Shown piece by piece: positions 50,471 to 63,859 of a DNA stretch of 64,000 bases. The stretch is taken from positions 1,040,434 to 1,104,433 of the forward strand of contig VZTG01009144.1 in NCBI GenBank assembly GCA_013397845.1. Reading direction: 5' to 3'. The stretch comes from Melanocharis versteri (Eukaryota > Chordata > Aves > Passeriformes > Melanocharitidae). Position 1 is the stretch's first letter, and each line of letters begins with the position of its first letter. The notes under the pieces were generated by a model. It did no database searches and had not been told where the DNA came from. It saw only the letters and a program-made list of their open reading frames with translations. The position numbers were made by a program, and so were the translations under genes.

Positions 50471-51593
50471 AACATCAGGCTTGTGCTTGTCTTACCCACA
50501 ACTTCACGATTTTAAATATCTCAGCCAAGTACATCCCAGCAGTGTTTTTAGAAGATAACCAAATCAAACTGCAAGACTAGTCTTCAAATAGAAAATATGG
50601 TAAGGAAAATGATATTAGTCATAAAAGACATAACAACTTGTCAGCAACAGCTCTGTGTTGCCATCACATTGAGATCACACTTGCACATTGCAACTCAGCT
50701 TATAAAATATTTGAAAGGGGAGTGCACATCTCCTTCAGATCAGTGAATACTCTCAAATTCTGGGACAAAACCCCCGTGTCACTGAAATAATATCAAGACT
50801 GATTTTCTAAAAGTTCCTCATGTAAAGCAAAAGAAATGAGCATTGCTGATGCACTGTAACCTTCTGTTTGTAGGCCAACTTTGAGCAAAAAAATACAGCT
50901 ACATTTAAATACGTTCCCTTGGTTTGATTTTCTCTCTGCCCAGCACAAACTCCACAGCTGCTTTAACTGCAATGCCTTGACTTCTTTCTACTGTTCAAAG
51001 TCAAAGGAATTTCAGTGCACCATGCACCAGTCCTACATTCCATGATCTCTGCTGCCGCAGCTTTTCCAGGAAAGGATCACTGTTCTAAGCTCAGGGATTC
51101 TCCCTGTGCTGTCTGCACAGGGGTCAGGCAGCTCCTTGATCAGAAATCAGCTCTAGGAGACAAAACTGCAGCTCTTCACCTTCCATCCTCACCTAAACCA
51201 CCACTTTTGTGCATCAGGTTTCTGGTTTGCTTGTTTCAAAGGCAGCTGGGGTTGGCACTAAAGCACACAGAGCCCTGGACAAGGACCTGGATATTTTGTG
51301 ACAGGTCACTGAGCCGGAGCCTCGCAGGCTCGTCCCAGCAGCTCATTTGTGCCTGCTGTCCTGACAGCCTGACGTGCTGCCAGGGCTCCTTTCCTGGCCA
51401 GCCTGGTGCTGCACTGCTTCCCTAATCCACAGAGGCACGCACCAGGCTCTTACTGAGCTCCTGATGCAAACCTGGTGTCTCTGGAATCCAAACAGATCCT
51501 CCAAAACCTCCCCAAATTAATATTATCGATGGTTCCTCTGTTATGCAAGCTAAACATTGAAGGCAGCACAGGACACGAAGTATGAAAAAGGTA

Positions 51594-51599
51594 TTTATT
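51594..51599 (-). promoter_or_regulatory. Candidate UBLCP1 poly(A) signal
   Basis: On the minus strand this reads AATAAA and would give a 3' UTR of about 1 kb. Other TTTATT hexamers on the plus strand nearby (for example about 51645) are equally possible, so the true site is uncertain. Confidence 0.4.
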
Positions 51600-52573
51600 A
51601 TTTACACAACTGCTATAGTTCCTTAAGAACAATATATACCATTTTTTATTTGAAAGGGTCAGTCTTCTTTCAAATCCATGAACTGCATAATGCACAAGTG
51701 TTGGAAATGCCAAACAGCAGTCACATCACACTTCTATAGTGCAGGCATAAGCAGCGCAAGTAAATGATATTTTAAGAACAGTATGGCTGAATATTGTATT
51801 TAAACACAGTGTTTGCACTTTGACAAGATTTAGCTAGAAGAGAACAAGGGTTTTGTTCATGCTTTGTTAGGAATGTGACTTTCCCATCGGAGGTTTAAAC
51901 CCTTTATCTGACATACGGGGATTTTTCAGGCAGACTGCTTTCCGCCGACCAAGTAACAGTGGGTTTCTCTCCCTCAAAATTCAATCTTTTGTTTTCCAGT
52001 AAACACTGCTTTATAGTACAAGTTCACACACTGGGGTAAACTGGCCACAGAGGTGGTACTTTCCCATCTTACTGTCTTGCACAGAGAAACACTGACATAC
52101 TAATACATACCAAACTTAGACAACTTGTAATTTATAGACTTAAATACTGGAATGGGAGAGGGAGACTGTTTCTAAAGATGGAGGGAATAGAGGACTTATA
52201 CAATTCATACACTGCCAAGGTTGGCTTTTTAATCAACTTTTTTGGTCTAAATAGTTTTTTTTCTAGTCTCAGAATGGTTTTGGTCTTTGATGGTTATGGT
52301 TGTACTTCAGCAGCAAAGGAGAGGAAAGTATTTTGAGAAGTAACACCAGAACTGAATGCAAGAAAAAGCAACTGACTTGTTTCTCCCACTTTGAGCTTAT
52401 TGCTGTGATCTTTTAAAAAACCCACAACCAACCAACTGGAAGACCAAGTTTAGCAGTCGTTCTGGCATTGGGTCCAGTGTCCAGCACTATTATACTCTAG
52501 CACAAAAGCAAGGAAAAGTCCAATGATCTTAGTGATGTTCCCTTCAATTCAGTGCCACACAGTTTTATTAGTG

Positions 52574-55500
52574 TTATTGTCCTTGCTTCTTTGAAAGATA
52601 CCTGAAAGAAATAAAAGTACAGTTTTTCACCAAGTTAAGAGGTGGGCACAAATATAACGGATCTTAAGATCAAAGTATGACTCTGCTTTCTTTTCTCACC
52701 AACAATCCTCCAATGATAACCAAAAGTTATAAATGCAATCAACACCACTTATGGTTTTTATTTGATTTCAATATCTTTCAATTCCATGATAGGTTATCTT
52801 GCAATAATTCAAAGTCATGTTTTTAGTTAGACTCTATCAGGCTTTTTAAACAAAAGGGAGGAAGGAAATGGAAACCTGTTTCATTCTAGGAGGATGGAAA
52901 ATTACATCAGTTGGAAAAGTGGCTTTTATATCCTTTAAGATAAAAAGGCCCTTTAGTAATGGCACTCCTGCAAATAAATTCAGGACTTTAATGAACTGAT
53001 CCAGCATAACCTGAAAAGAACAGCCCACCAGCTTCTCTGGAGAATCTGAGTGACTCTGAACTGCTTGTATTCTGATCTCACAGCTCTCTTAGCACCAGAG
53101 CTGGAACAATCTGCCTATGTGGTTTTCTAGCAGCTTTTCTTCACATGCATTGAAGCTTCTGGCTGTTGCATAAAACCATCAAGAAGGATTTTGCTTGAGC
53201 AGTTGGAAAATTCTCGTTCATAAGACAGTAACTTGGAGCTGATGGATCCTGCAATACCACCCAACCTGGATGGTGCCTGAGAACTACACAAACACCACAA
53301 AGCTTTCAAGTAACTTCTAGAAAAGTTGCCTTAAAACAAAGGATTTGGGATGTGAACCCACAGCCTAACTTTGCAGGGGTGGAAAGAGGGAGATTTCCAG
53401 GGACCAGGCTCTTTCAGAATTATTTTCCTTTTAGGAAGCATAATTGCACAGTTGGCAGTGTTGAATATTGGAGAAGCATGAAAACACAGATGCATTCTGT
53501 CAAAATCTTACCATTTTAGGGAAGCTGCCCCAACACTACAGCCCTATTAAAATTCTCCTCAAACTAAAGAATCTTTATAACTGTAAGTTATAAAGTTCCT
53601 CAGTTCCATTGTTTCTGGTGTTTGTAGAGACAACCTCAAACAAAACAGGGGTCAGGGATAGAAGGAATCAAGAATTTCAACTTTGTTCTTACCTTTCCCA
53701 ATGTTTGTGATTCAGCTCCAAAAAGTCATCTAATTTTGCTATTTCTTTGAGGTATTGGGTGAGCTTTAGAAGCTCCTTGTCTTTATCCCGATTTAAATGT
53801 GCTTTCATAAAAGGCCTTATCTATACAAAATAAATAAATTGGGTATAACCATTTGCTCACAGAAAGAAAAATGCTTTAGATTCTCTATCATTTACCACCT
53901 GACTAAAATATATTTTCAGTACTATGACAAGTTATGACTTTTCACAGGTAAGAGGAAGAAAAACCTTTTCCAGTAGTGGTCACTTACAATTTGCCCTGTT
54001 CATGCAAACTGGACTGTGGAGTTTTTACCTTGCACCAACCAGGAAAACATTTCTTTTCTCTTGCACTCTTTCAAGCCTTCCCCTCCCAGACAGACTGATA
54101 AAATGATCTGGAATGGACTGTGGCATTTCCTAACTGATTTCACAGAGATTTTTGCAGGAGGGGTTTTCAGCCCTGCATTCTGACTTGTGTGGCATCGTTG
54201 GAACCAGATGCTTTTTTGCAGCAAAAAGCCTTTGACTACAACCAGAGCTGTTGTGAAAAGAGATGTCAGAAGCAAAGCTTATCTGACAAGTGCTTTAAGC
54301 TTGGAATACATTATACCTGGGCCTTGTTTTAGTGATTCAGGGCTCTTGTCTGCAGCTGTTAACAACACTTTGACAAACATCTTTCCAGTCTGAGCTAGAG
54401 GGACCTCTCTGGATAATCCCCTCCCAGCAAGATCTTTGCTATTCCTGATTCTCCTTCCAATTAAGATCATTTTGTTAGATCTCATCAACTGCTCTCCTCT
54501 TCACATCATGGATACTTTCAAGGAGATACCACCTTGAATTTCTGCATTTGAAAACGTCTTTTTCTTTTTTAGAGAGATTTGTGCAAGTTCTTTTAGTACA
54601 ACACTGCTCTATCATCATATGTACGTAGAAATTTAAGGTGCATTCCTCTTACTCAGAACCAGCAGCAATAACAGAACCCACAGTGACTGACAGTGGTATA
54701 AAATGAAGTATTTGCTGTTCTATAGTCAAAATGGCTCAAGGTACTAATTATTTCTCATACAAGAATACTTGTGATTATGCTGTCATACTATCATGAAGTA
54801 CAGCCACTTGTTATTTGACTTATTTTTGAATATGACCACTCTGGAGATTGAACATCACATATTTCAATGGTGCCTGTCAGCAATGCCCAGCTTGATTACA
54901 GCTTGCAGGTATAACTTAAGCAGAAATAACAATTTCATTGATTTTGGTAATCTCTTAAACTCTCACTTAATACTGACACAAGGTTTATTTAATACTACTA
55001 TTAAGGAAATATTAAGCCAGACAAATGGCACTGTAAATTAAAAAAAATTCATAAAATATGCATCTTTGCTAGTTAAGAATAGCCTTTCTTTATGCTACAG
55101 CAAAGAAGCAGGAGAAAGTACTACTTGAAGTATCAAGAAAAAGTACTAATAAATGAAAATTCCAGTTTACATTACCTTGAGTCCATTCTGTGGGTTCATC
55201 AGGAAGTTTCGGCCAATATCATCAAACATAATAGTATTTTTTTTGCTGTAATATTCTGAAAACTTTCCCCAGATAACACCAAGAGGCTTCACCTGCAAAT
55301 ACAACACAATACAAAGTATATGAGGTAAATCAGATCACGTGCAGGAGATGAAAATGCCATCTATAGGAACCTGAGTCCAAACTTGAATGGACACTTGTAT
55401 TCTTTTGCTTTACCATTAGCAGGTAGTTTGGCTTTAAGAAAGGAAGAGATGTGAAATAACAGAACATCAATACTCCCCACACTCAGGAAAACCTTTCTGT

Positions 55501-58500
55501 TGGTACCAAGTTTTCTTGCAACAGTTACCTACTGTTTGATTTGAAAGCCGTGACATCTAAATATACCACTCAAAACATTAATAGAGACTTCCAGTAGAAA
55601 AAAAAAAATCAGTGGTTTCAAGATTCTTGCAGTTTTCTTGCATGAAAACTCGTGAACAACTTTTTTTGTCGGATATTTAAAAGGGGTGGGATAAAATGCC
55701 AGCTGAATGTAGAAAAAGATCAGGAGAAAAATTGGTACTTACATCTATTAGTCCTCTCCGAGGAGTGTGCACTGTTATCATGGCAGCACTGTCCAGCATG
55801 AAAGTTATCTTGTAGTTTGCATTGGTGCTCACCCCGAGCTCCTGCATCACAAAGATTTATGATTAAAGCTTCTAATTATGACAGTTTTACTGCTGAACAA
55901 CTGGAAGCACAATTATAGTACACTGTTTGTCACGGGGTGAGCTGTGGAGGTTTACCAGAGGCACGCTAAAAATAGATACCTGGGGAAATTTAGATTTGTT
56001 ACACAATGAGGATCATAAAAGTGCACACAGGGATTTATTTTTAGTGTTTAATATCAGGAACTTAACAGCTGATGCTGGCAGAAAATCAAAGCAACTCTGC
56101 AGAGAAGGCAAAATACAGAGAGGTTTTGCTCATACCTTCGTGCACAACCTCTCACAAGTTCTATAGACCTCAAATTAACTTTACAGCAATTTGTACTGGC
56201 TGCTCTTTGTTCCTCACAGTGATTTGCACAAATCACAGCCCAATCCAAGATGGAATATCCAGGAATAGCTCTCTGTCACTGTTCCCTCCTGCACATGTCC
56301 AAGATCATCAATGTTAGTGTCAATTAGCACTTTTAAGATTTGGTAACTCCTGAAATACTCTAAGGAAAACAGCCTTTCTAGAAACAAAAAACTTTGTCTA
56401 GATGAGAGAGCATCATTTGCATTTCCAATCCTTTCCAAAGCTGAAAAGTACCAGTAAAATCTGCTGACATGGTACAACACAGATATTGCTGACAATTTCT
56501 GGTGTGTGGAACAGCAGCAATATGCAAAGCTATGGAACAGGGAGAAAATACCCACTGCAGCAGCTCTTTCAACTATCCAGCCACACTTAAACTGATTTGC
56601 TTTCATATAAAAAAGGGAATCTTGCAAATGAAATGCTCTACCTACCTGGGTCACTATCCTGTTACACTGACAGAACCAGCTGTTCTAGACTGTTTGAATT
56701 TCAGGCATAAAGAAGTGGTAAATGAGAGATTAAATTTGCTTGTCTGATATTCCCTTCTTTTTAATGCTGTTCCTGCTTTGGAGTTTAAAACAGAAACTTT
56801 AATGCCAACTTATTGCTGGAATCACAGCTCCCTGACCAAAAGTGAAACTCTTGGAGGGAAGCACCCCCGGTGCCATCAGTTTAAGCAGAAACAAAAAGTG
56901 GCATCTAGTGGCAGGAATCCCAAAGGATCAGGATCCAGGAGGAGGGCTGGAAAAGCAACCTGGAAATGCAGAAAGGTGACCAGTGCAGGGGGAAGAGGCC
57001 AGTTTTGAACAGTGGTTGGTCTTCCACAAGATTGAGTCCTAGCACTACTCTGACAACACAATATAAACATGTGACACTGCCACAAGAATGGCAGTATTTG
57101 CAAGGCTCAACACTGGCTTTACTTGCACTAACTCCACTTCATAGTTCTGATTAAAGGTTCTCATTTCTGAGAGGCATTTTTGTTTAGAAAAAAATGTAGC
57201 AATTAAGAGAACACGGGAAAAACGTGCTCCGTGAAAACCTGAGATAATAAAAGCGCATAATAAAAACTTGAATTTGGAAAGGTTTTTCCTGGAATGGAAA
57301 TAACCTTTGATTTACAAACATAAAAAACCCCCAACCCACCAACCAAACACACAGCAATTCTTAGTAAGCTCATTAGATTTACAGCTAAGCCTGACTGTAA
57401 ATATGTTTAGCACGAGGTCAGCTGTGCAAAACGGGCTTCCTGCCTGATTCCAGTAGGGAAGAAACCAGAAAGTGAAAAAGCTCTTATGGGACGTTTAATA
57501 AGGCAGAGAAAGCAACAGAACCCCCAGCTGCAAGAGGTAAAGATAAATATGGAAAGGGTTTCCTCTTCATAACCTACTCCAGCATGTCACATCTGTCTGT
57601 TCCTTTAAAAAAATCACATTTAAAGACTGGAGCTCTATAATTAGAGGTAAGATGAAAGCAACTGTGCAGGGCTGCATGACGAACCCAGGTTTCAGCAGGT
57701 ACTGACTTGTGTTTAGTTCTGCTAAATTTAGCACCTACTGCTGATAGTTTGTGTGGAATTCTAAAGTTAGATTTAATCTAGTTTTGTGATAAAGATAATT
57801 TCAAGTGACTATGGAAATTGAAACAACTCAGGTTATGATTCATACAACCTCCCCTGTTTCAAACCTGCTCTACAACGCTGAGCATGAGCCCAACTGCATG
57901 AAGAGTTACCCAGACCAGAAACAAATCACATGTTTTCAGAACAACTTACTTTCATTTTGGCTTCAATCCACTTCATATTAGTAGCAGCTGAAACAAAAGG
58001 GAGAAAACAGAAAGAATACTTTATCAAAATAAGTCATGGAAGGGCAAAAAAAAGAAATAAGCCAAGAACCTGTTCACTTAATATGTCAAATTTTTACATA
58101 AAATTTAATTTTAGAAAGATCCACCCTTGTTGCAACTTTTAGGGCCACTGCCTTAAAGAAAGTCTTCCTTCATGGAAGTCTATTTTTGTTTGGAAAAGCT
58201 TAGTTTTCAAATGAACAACTAGATGAGGCACTGCAAATGTTTAAACCATTTTCTAGATCAGCTGTTACTGAAGGACAGCCTGCAAGACCATAAGAGTGGG
58301 ATACAGCTGGCTTGAGGAACCACACTGCCTGTGCAGGATTTCCTCCTGGAAGCAGTGATGGGAATACACAAAATCTGGAAAAGACAAAGTGTCAACATTG
58401 CCTACCGATCTAAGAATCTGTAGAAACATTGTTCAAGATTATGAAAATGAAATTTTGTAATGCAATTTTAATATGGTTTGAACCCTGCACTGGCTAAAGT

Positions 58501-61500
58501 CTGTTCTCCAGCTGTTGGACAGGAATTGAACTAGAATGCAAAGGCAAAGGATCAGCCACCCCTGCAGATAGCACAGTTTGGATCATTTGGCAGTTCACTA
58601 TGTGTTGTCTAGATTGAGATTATTTGTAAAAATCACTATCAAACAGTGTTCTAATGTTGATTATAGAGTTCTGTTATTTCAAGCGCTTCTTTGTACAAAG
58701 TAAAACTCAGTACAGTGATGCTGAGCTTTATCCTCTGACTAGACCCACTCTTGTGAGCAATATGTGCTGCTTTTTCACATAAAAATTGGTATTTTTCTAA
58801 AATATCTCTAATAGTTGTGTGAATTACAGCCAAATATTTCTGTATTGCTTTAGATCTTGTGATTCACACTAGAAAGCAATATAAGGACCCCCCACCTGGA
58901 GTCTCTGCTCTGGATGACAATTTACAATAAATTCTTAGGCACAGAGTATAACACTTACACCAAATGACAATATCGTAGTCCTCATATGCAGAAGTCAGGA
59001 ATTCATGAAGGTATGGCCTCATCAGCTCTACCCCAGTTTCAGCACATGACCTGTGGTCTTTAAAAGAATATAAGAGAGAAGTAATTCAGTATTAAAGTAT
59101 TAGTAATTAAAGTCCAGTCTGATTTTCCTTTCTATCCAGAGACTCAAAGAGTTTCAAGAGGGAGGAAGCATTTTAAGATCATAAATTGATATCAAACTCC
59201 CATTCCCATTTTAAAGGTGGAAACACAAAGCAGAGGGAATATTTATCTGTTGCTCTTACAGCTACTGGAGGGCTTAGCAATAATTAAATCAGACATCTCT
59301 GAGTATGAATACCTTTGAAGAGTCAGGGCAAATCATCTGTGCACTTAGCAAATTTGTAACTGGCCAGATACGAAACAGATTCCTTCAAACCCAACCCAGT
59401 TAATTGTGTGAACGATGCAAAAATTCCCTGTTCCAATTCCAAAACTGCTGCCAAAATCTGCCAGCAGAAGACCTCTCAGTAAAAAATTTAAACTCAGAAA
59501 TAGGCCGAATTTTGATGTTAGATTGGAAACAAATCTCATCAAAAAGGACAGCTAAGGAAAAGGTATAAGGGAAGCTATTATTTACTGCTCGCAGTCACGC
59601 TGCCATGACACACCTACAAGCCAGAAAATTTAATCAGAAGTAAAATTCTGGCTTTCAAAAAAAACCAGCTTGACAGAATTTTCAAGTAAAACATGTTTTT
59701 GTGAATGTTTAGTAATGATTTGTAAATAAAATTTGAAGCTGTTCTCCCACACCCCCCAAAAGTCAATCAGGTACAGAATGGGATCATTACTTTACAGTAT
59801 CTTGCCCTGCCACTGTGATGGCCAAGATACAAGTTGTCAAGGAAAAGATTATCAGGACAGAAAACTAAATTTTTTATGTCTTTTTGCAGCAATTAAATAG
59901 TTGCTGCACTAAAATCAACAAGATGCAACATTTTACAATGCTTTGTAAATGCTTTGTAAAATGTGAGCAGAAGACCACAAAATCATACAAAGCAGCAGTT
60001 ATGTTGTACAACACAGCAAAGCAAAAATCAAGAAACTCGATCTGGCAAATAAATCGAGCTCTTAAACAAAAAGCATAAATTGCATAAAAACTCACCAAAT
60101 AGTGTATAATCAACATCTAGCACCAGCAGCTTTTTCCCTTCTCTGGGAGGATTCAGAATTTCCACTTTGTATTCTTTAACTCTACGGGAAATTTTTAGTA
60201 GATTTTCTTCCCTGATGTAACAGTGCAAAAAGTTACAGTTAATGGAAATGCACGCTCTACAGTTAATAACAAACTGTTTTAATAGCTTGAACTCCTAACC
60301 TATTTTCTACTTCCACAACTTCCTCTTCAATATCAAAGTCATTGACCACATCATCATTATCTGGAGGTGGCCCAAGGACATCTTCCTAGAGGAATAAAAA
60401 CAATAAAAGATAATGAAGATCAGAGAGGGAAAATAACGGATATCAAGTTTCTGTTACTGCACATTCCAGGGCAGGAATACTATTTAACCAAAATTATTTC
60501 ACTTTACTAGTGGAAAGAAACTGATGACTTCAGACTCGAGAAGTCAGTCAGGATCACAATAATAGGTTTGTACTTCAAGTGCAGAAAAACACAGGAGTTT
60601 CATATATACATTGTTCTGAGAGTTCTGCAGCAAAGCTTACTTTACATAGAAAAATAAATGCAAACAGAAATCTACTGTACTATCATTTTTTTAAATTACG
60701 ACTGGAATATTCAAAATTTAAAATCACAATTAGAAGACATGAAGTATTTTTCCCTGTTTAAGCTAAGAAACAAGCAAATTATTTACCAAACTCTCTTCAC
60801 GAGTGCCCATCATCATTATCTTAGTATTTGGTTTCAACTTGAGGGCTCCAAGCTTAACATCATCATCTGCAGGTTTGCCTGTAATGCAAACAGATTTTTT
60901 TTTTAACTGGGGTAGAGATTTTAGAAAAATGTCAATACATTCCATGCTTAATTGAAATAAGCTCCCTGTAAAATACCAGATATGCCAAGCTGTGATATCA
61001 TCATCTTCCATATACAGTGTCCTGGCTTTGGCTGCGATTTAGTTAATTTTCTTCTTAACAACTGGTGCAGTGCTGTGTTTTGAGTTTAATATGAGAATAA
61101 TGTTGATGGCACACCAATGGTTTAGCTGGTGCCAAGCAGTGCTCACTCTAAATCAAGGACTTTTCAGTTTCCTGTGCTCTGACAGTGAGCAGGTGCACAA
61201 GGAGCTGGGGGAATGGGGCAAAGGGATATTCCACCCCACAGAACCTCATGGCCAGTGTATAAACAGGGGGGAATTGGCTGGGAGACAGCAATTGCTGCCC
61301 AGGGACTGGGTGGTGAGCAACTGGATTGTGTCACTGGTTTTTCTTAGGTTTTATGTCTGTCCCTCCTCTTTTCATTACTATTATTATAATAATTAGTATT
61401 ATATTTTATTATCTTTCAGTCATTGAACTCTTCTTATCTCAGCCCATGAGGTTTAGTATTTTCTCCCCAGTTCTCCTCCCCACCAGGACAGGGCAGCGTC

Positions 61501-61857
61501 AACCACTAAAAAATGACCAGGTAGATATATTAACAATAAACAATATCCAGTGACATATAAAGTGTCTGTATCCATGTTCATTCCAGAGCTGGAACTGGGA
61601 GGTGGATGCCCTTTCAGGGCACACATCCTGCCTAGGATTAGGGGATGTTTGTCCTTGAACATCTCAAGCACAGTCCCAACAAACAGCAAATAAGGACAGT
61701 TACCCTTCATTTTAAGCCCAAGCAGTTTTTGACGCTCTGGTAACACTCCAGTCAGGCCTTTCAGAGACTGTTTCAGGTCCAACACTGTGTCTTCTTCTGA
61801 CAGCGAGGTTATCGTGTACTCCTGTCCACCCCATTTTATTATGAGAGAGAGAGACAT
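52574..61857 (-). CDS. UBLCP1: Ubiquitin-like domain-containing CTD phosphatase 1
   Basis: Ten coding exons on the minus strand, in transcript order: 61704-61857, 60787-60878, 60300-60385, 60096-60211, 58959-59057, 57950-57987, 55743-55841, 55176-55292, 53693-53820 and 52574-52601. All have GT-AG borders and compatible phases. They total 318 codons, the length of the human protein. A ubiquitin-like domain occupies about residues 3-81 (IIKWGGQEY..., KLKPNTKIMMMGTREES). The FCP/SCP-type phosphatase domain follows, with the catalytic motif DVDYT at 143-147 and a second acidic pair in FDDIGRNF near 252-253. The C-terminus is YLSKKQGQ. Known role: a nuclear phosphatase whose ubiquitin-like domain binds the proteasome and which restrains 26S activity; it needs Mg2+. 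The start is set by similarity to the human N-terminus. A 5' non-coding exon near the right-edge CpG-rich region is likely. An LTR sits in the first coding intron. Confidence 0.97.
61018..61508 (+). mobile_element. Solo LTR of an endogenous retrovirus, in UBLCP1 intron
   Basis: The block starts TGTCCTGGCTTTGGCTGCGA and shows the order typical of a widespread avian ERV LTR: GTTAATTTTCTTCTTAACAA, AAAGGGATATTCCACCCCAC, a TATAAA at 61258-61263, an ATTATTATAATAATTAG tract, then TTCTTATCTCAGCCCATGAG. No internal retroviral genes lie beside it, so it is a solo LTR. It is antisense to UBLCP1. No clear target-site duplication is visible and the 3' limit is approximate. Confidence 0.8.
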
Positions 61858-61897
61858 CCTTGAAGCATATGTTCAGTATTGCTGTCTGAAAAATCTG

Positions 61898-63800
61898 CTG
61901 CAGGAGGGAAACACAAAGATGTAAGAGGAGAACTGCTCTCTTCAGAAGACAAACCACAACATCTACTTAAAGCATTCTTGATTTTTTATTATATTGGACA
62001 TCAAAGAGCTGCTTGTTTCCCCTGAGCAGATGACAAATGTGTTGAGAAAGTGCTGAAACAAAGGGAGAAAGAACAGTGTTAAAACTGGGGCTGAGAGTTC
62101 CACTTTGATGTTTTTAGCAATGTCACACTCACATCTGCTGTGTGTTCTGTGCAGGTACAGCCTGTGCACTGCACACTCGAGCAGAGCACTGCAGCACCAC
62201 AAAAGCCATTGCAAAGCTCACAAACGTCCTCTGCAACACTTATGCAACTCAACCAGCCATGGGTGCCTTTACAGATGTAATAATAAAACGGCAAATATGA
62301 AATCCCTAACATATACAAGCCCATAAAAATAGTTCTGAGCCCAACAGTCCATTTTTGGCACTGGATTTCTCTAATCCCTTCCACAGTGCAATACCTGCAT
62401 TAACACACATCCCAGGTCACATTTCACTGTAGCAATATCAAAGCAGGAATTTGAAAACAAAGCCAAAACACACACCCACACAATGCAATTACACCCTAAG
62501 AACTGCACTTTCATTTCAGTGCTGACAAAATAACCATAATTATACTATCTTTAATTTACACAGCATCGTTTAGACAAATTGTATTTAACAGTTTAGTCCT
62601 ACATTAAACACAGCAGAAAAACAAGATTTTTAGCTTAATGCAAAAGGCAGAACTTTTTTTTGCCTGTTAGGGCTTGGAAGCAGAACCAAGGAGATAGAAA
62701 GGTACGAAAAGGCTGCTACAGACTGTCAGGAGATGCAGAGGAGGCCTCTGCACCACTGATGCTGAAACTGTCCTCAAAGACAATTCACCAAGATATTCAA
62801 AGAGAGAGCAGATCTGTGAAAAATCTAGGACTACCGAGAAATGCAGGTCTGGCAATTCTATAAGATCTCAGAAGCCAAAACTCTGATTGTTCTTCCTCTC
62901 TAGCTTTGTATTCTCAGAGGTTACCCACACTCAGATAAAATATTTCTCTTTTACACAGTAAAGGCTATGGGGAAGAAACCTGTAATTGCTCAGGCACAGC
63001 CACCAAGCTCAGAGCAGATGAGAATTAGTCTAGATCCAACCTCCTTGCTGAGGACACTACAAGCCTCACCTCCACACCATTGCCTCTAAGAGCCCTGAAA
63101 ACAAACTGAAAACTGGTATTACAGGGAAATTAATTTTTTTTCCCCCAAATATTGTCAAATCAGATAGGGACGTGGTATGACACAGAGGAGTCTTAAAAGC
63201 ACTACGAAATTCTACTGAGGATAAGGCTGCATGGTGTGGAGCACTGTTGATACATAGTGTCATTATCATAAATTATTCTTGTCCATAATCCTTAGACTAA
63301 GTTAGAAAGAAGAGTTTATTGTCTGTCTCCTTACCTGTACCACACACCTCAAATCATTCTGCAAGGACATGCACAGGAAAAGAACTGTAAGAAAACTTCT
63401 CCGGTCTCTGTCCAGTGCTAAATTGAAAAGATCATCCCTCCAAAGCTGAGCACTCGACCAACCCTCCATCCTTACAGATCTATAGCCCTGTCATGACAAA
63501 TGCTATCAGAAACAAGACACTTTTATTCCATGCCAAAACTCTCACGGGTCCGAATCAAGGAATACGGGAAAACGGTTTAGGAGCGGAAAAAGACACAGGG
63601 ATTTCCAAGGGTTCTACCATCGGGGCTGGGTGCTGTGCAGAACTGAAGCTATTACAACATCCTTTGGTTAATTACATCTTCAAAGCCTTCACAAGACCCT
63701 TGGGCCACCAAGACCCAACGGGTTGGAAGGCCACGGCTCAGAGAAAGCATCCAAGTCCTGTTGTTAAACCGCAGCACGACACCACTTTCCTCGGACGATT
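61898..63800. other. Probable UBLCP1 5' non-coding intron
   Basis: No coding exon is seen here. A minus-strand acceptor (CCTCCTGCAG) ends at 61898, so the exon carrying the UBLCP1 start codon probably begins at about 61897 and is joined to an upstream non-coding exon. The donor of that exon could not be fixed. Confidence 0.45.
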
Positions 63801-63859
63801 CAGAACAGAAGTATCCACATGCTTAAATTCCACTAAGCGACACAAACATAACCCCCCCC

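Larger units (their letters stand above)
38765..51593. other. Large intergenic region between the Kazal cluster and UBLCP1
   Basis: Nearly 13 kb lie between two genes that converge (both 3' ends face this region). I find no exon I can assign. Two old CR1-type fragments (41790-42125 and 50150-50470) are present. An open frame on the minus strand at 47665-47937 has a poly(A)-like hexamer over its stop, but no known family. The block 38620-39345 and others give long chance frames in GC-rich DNA. Confidence 0.55.
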
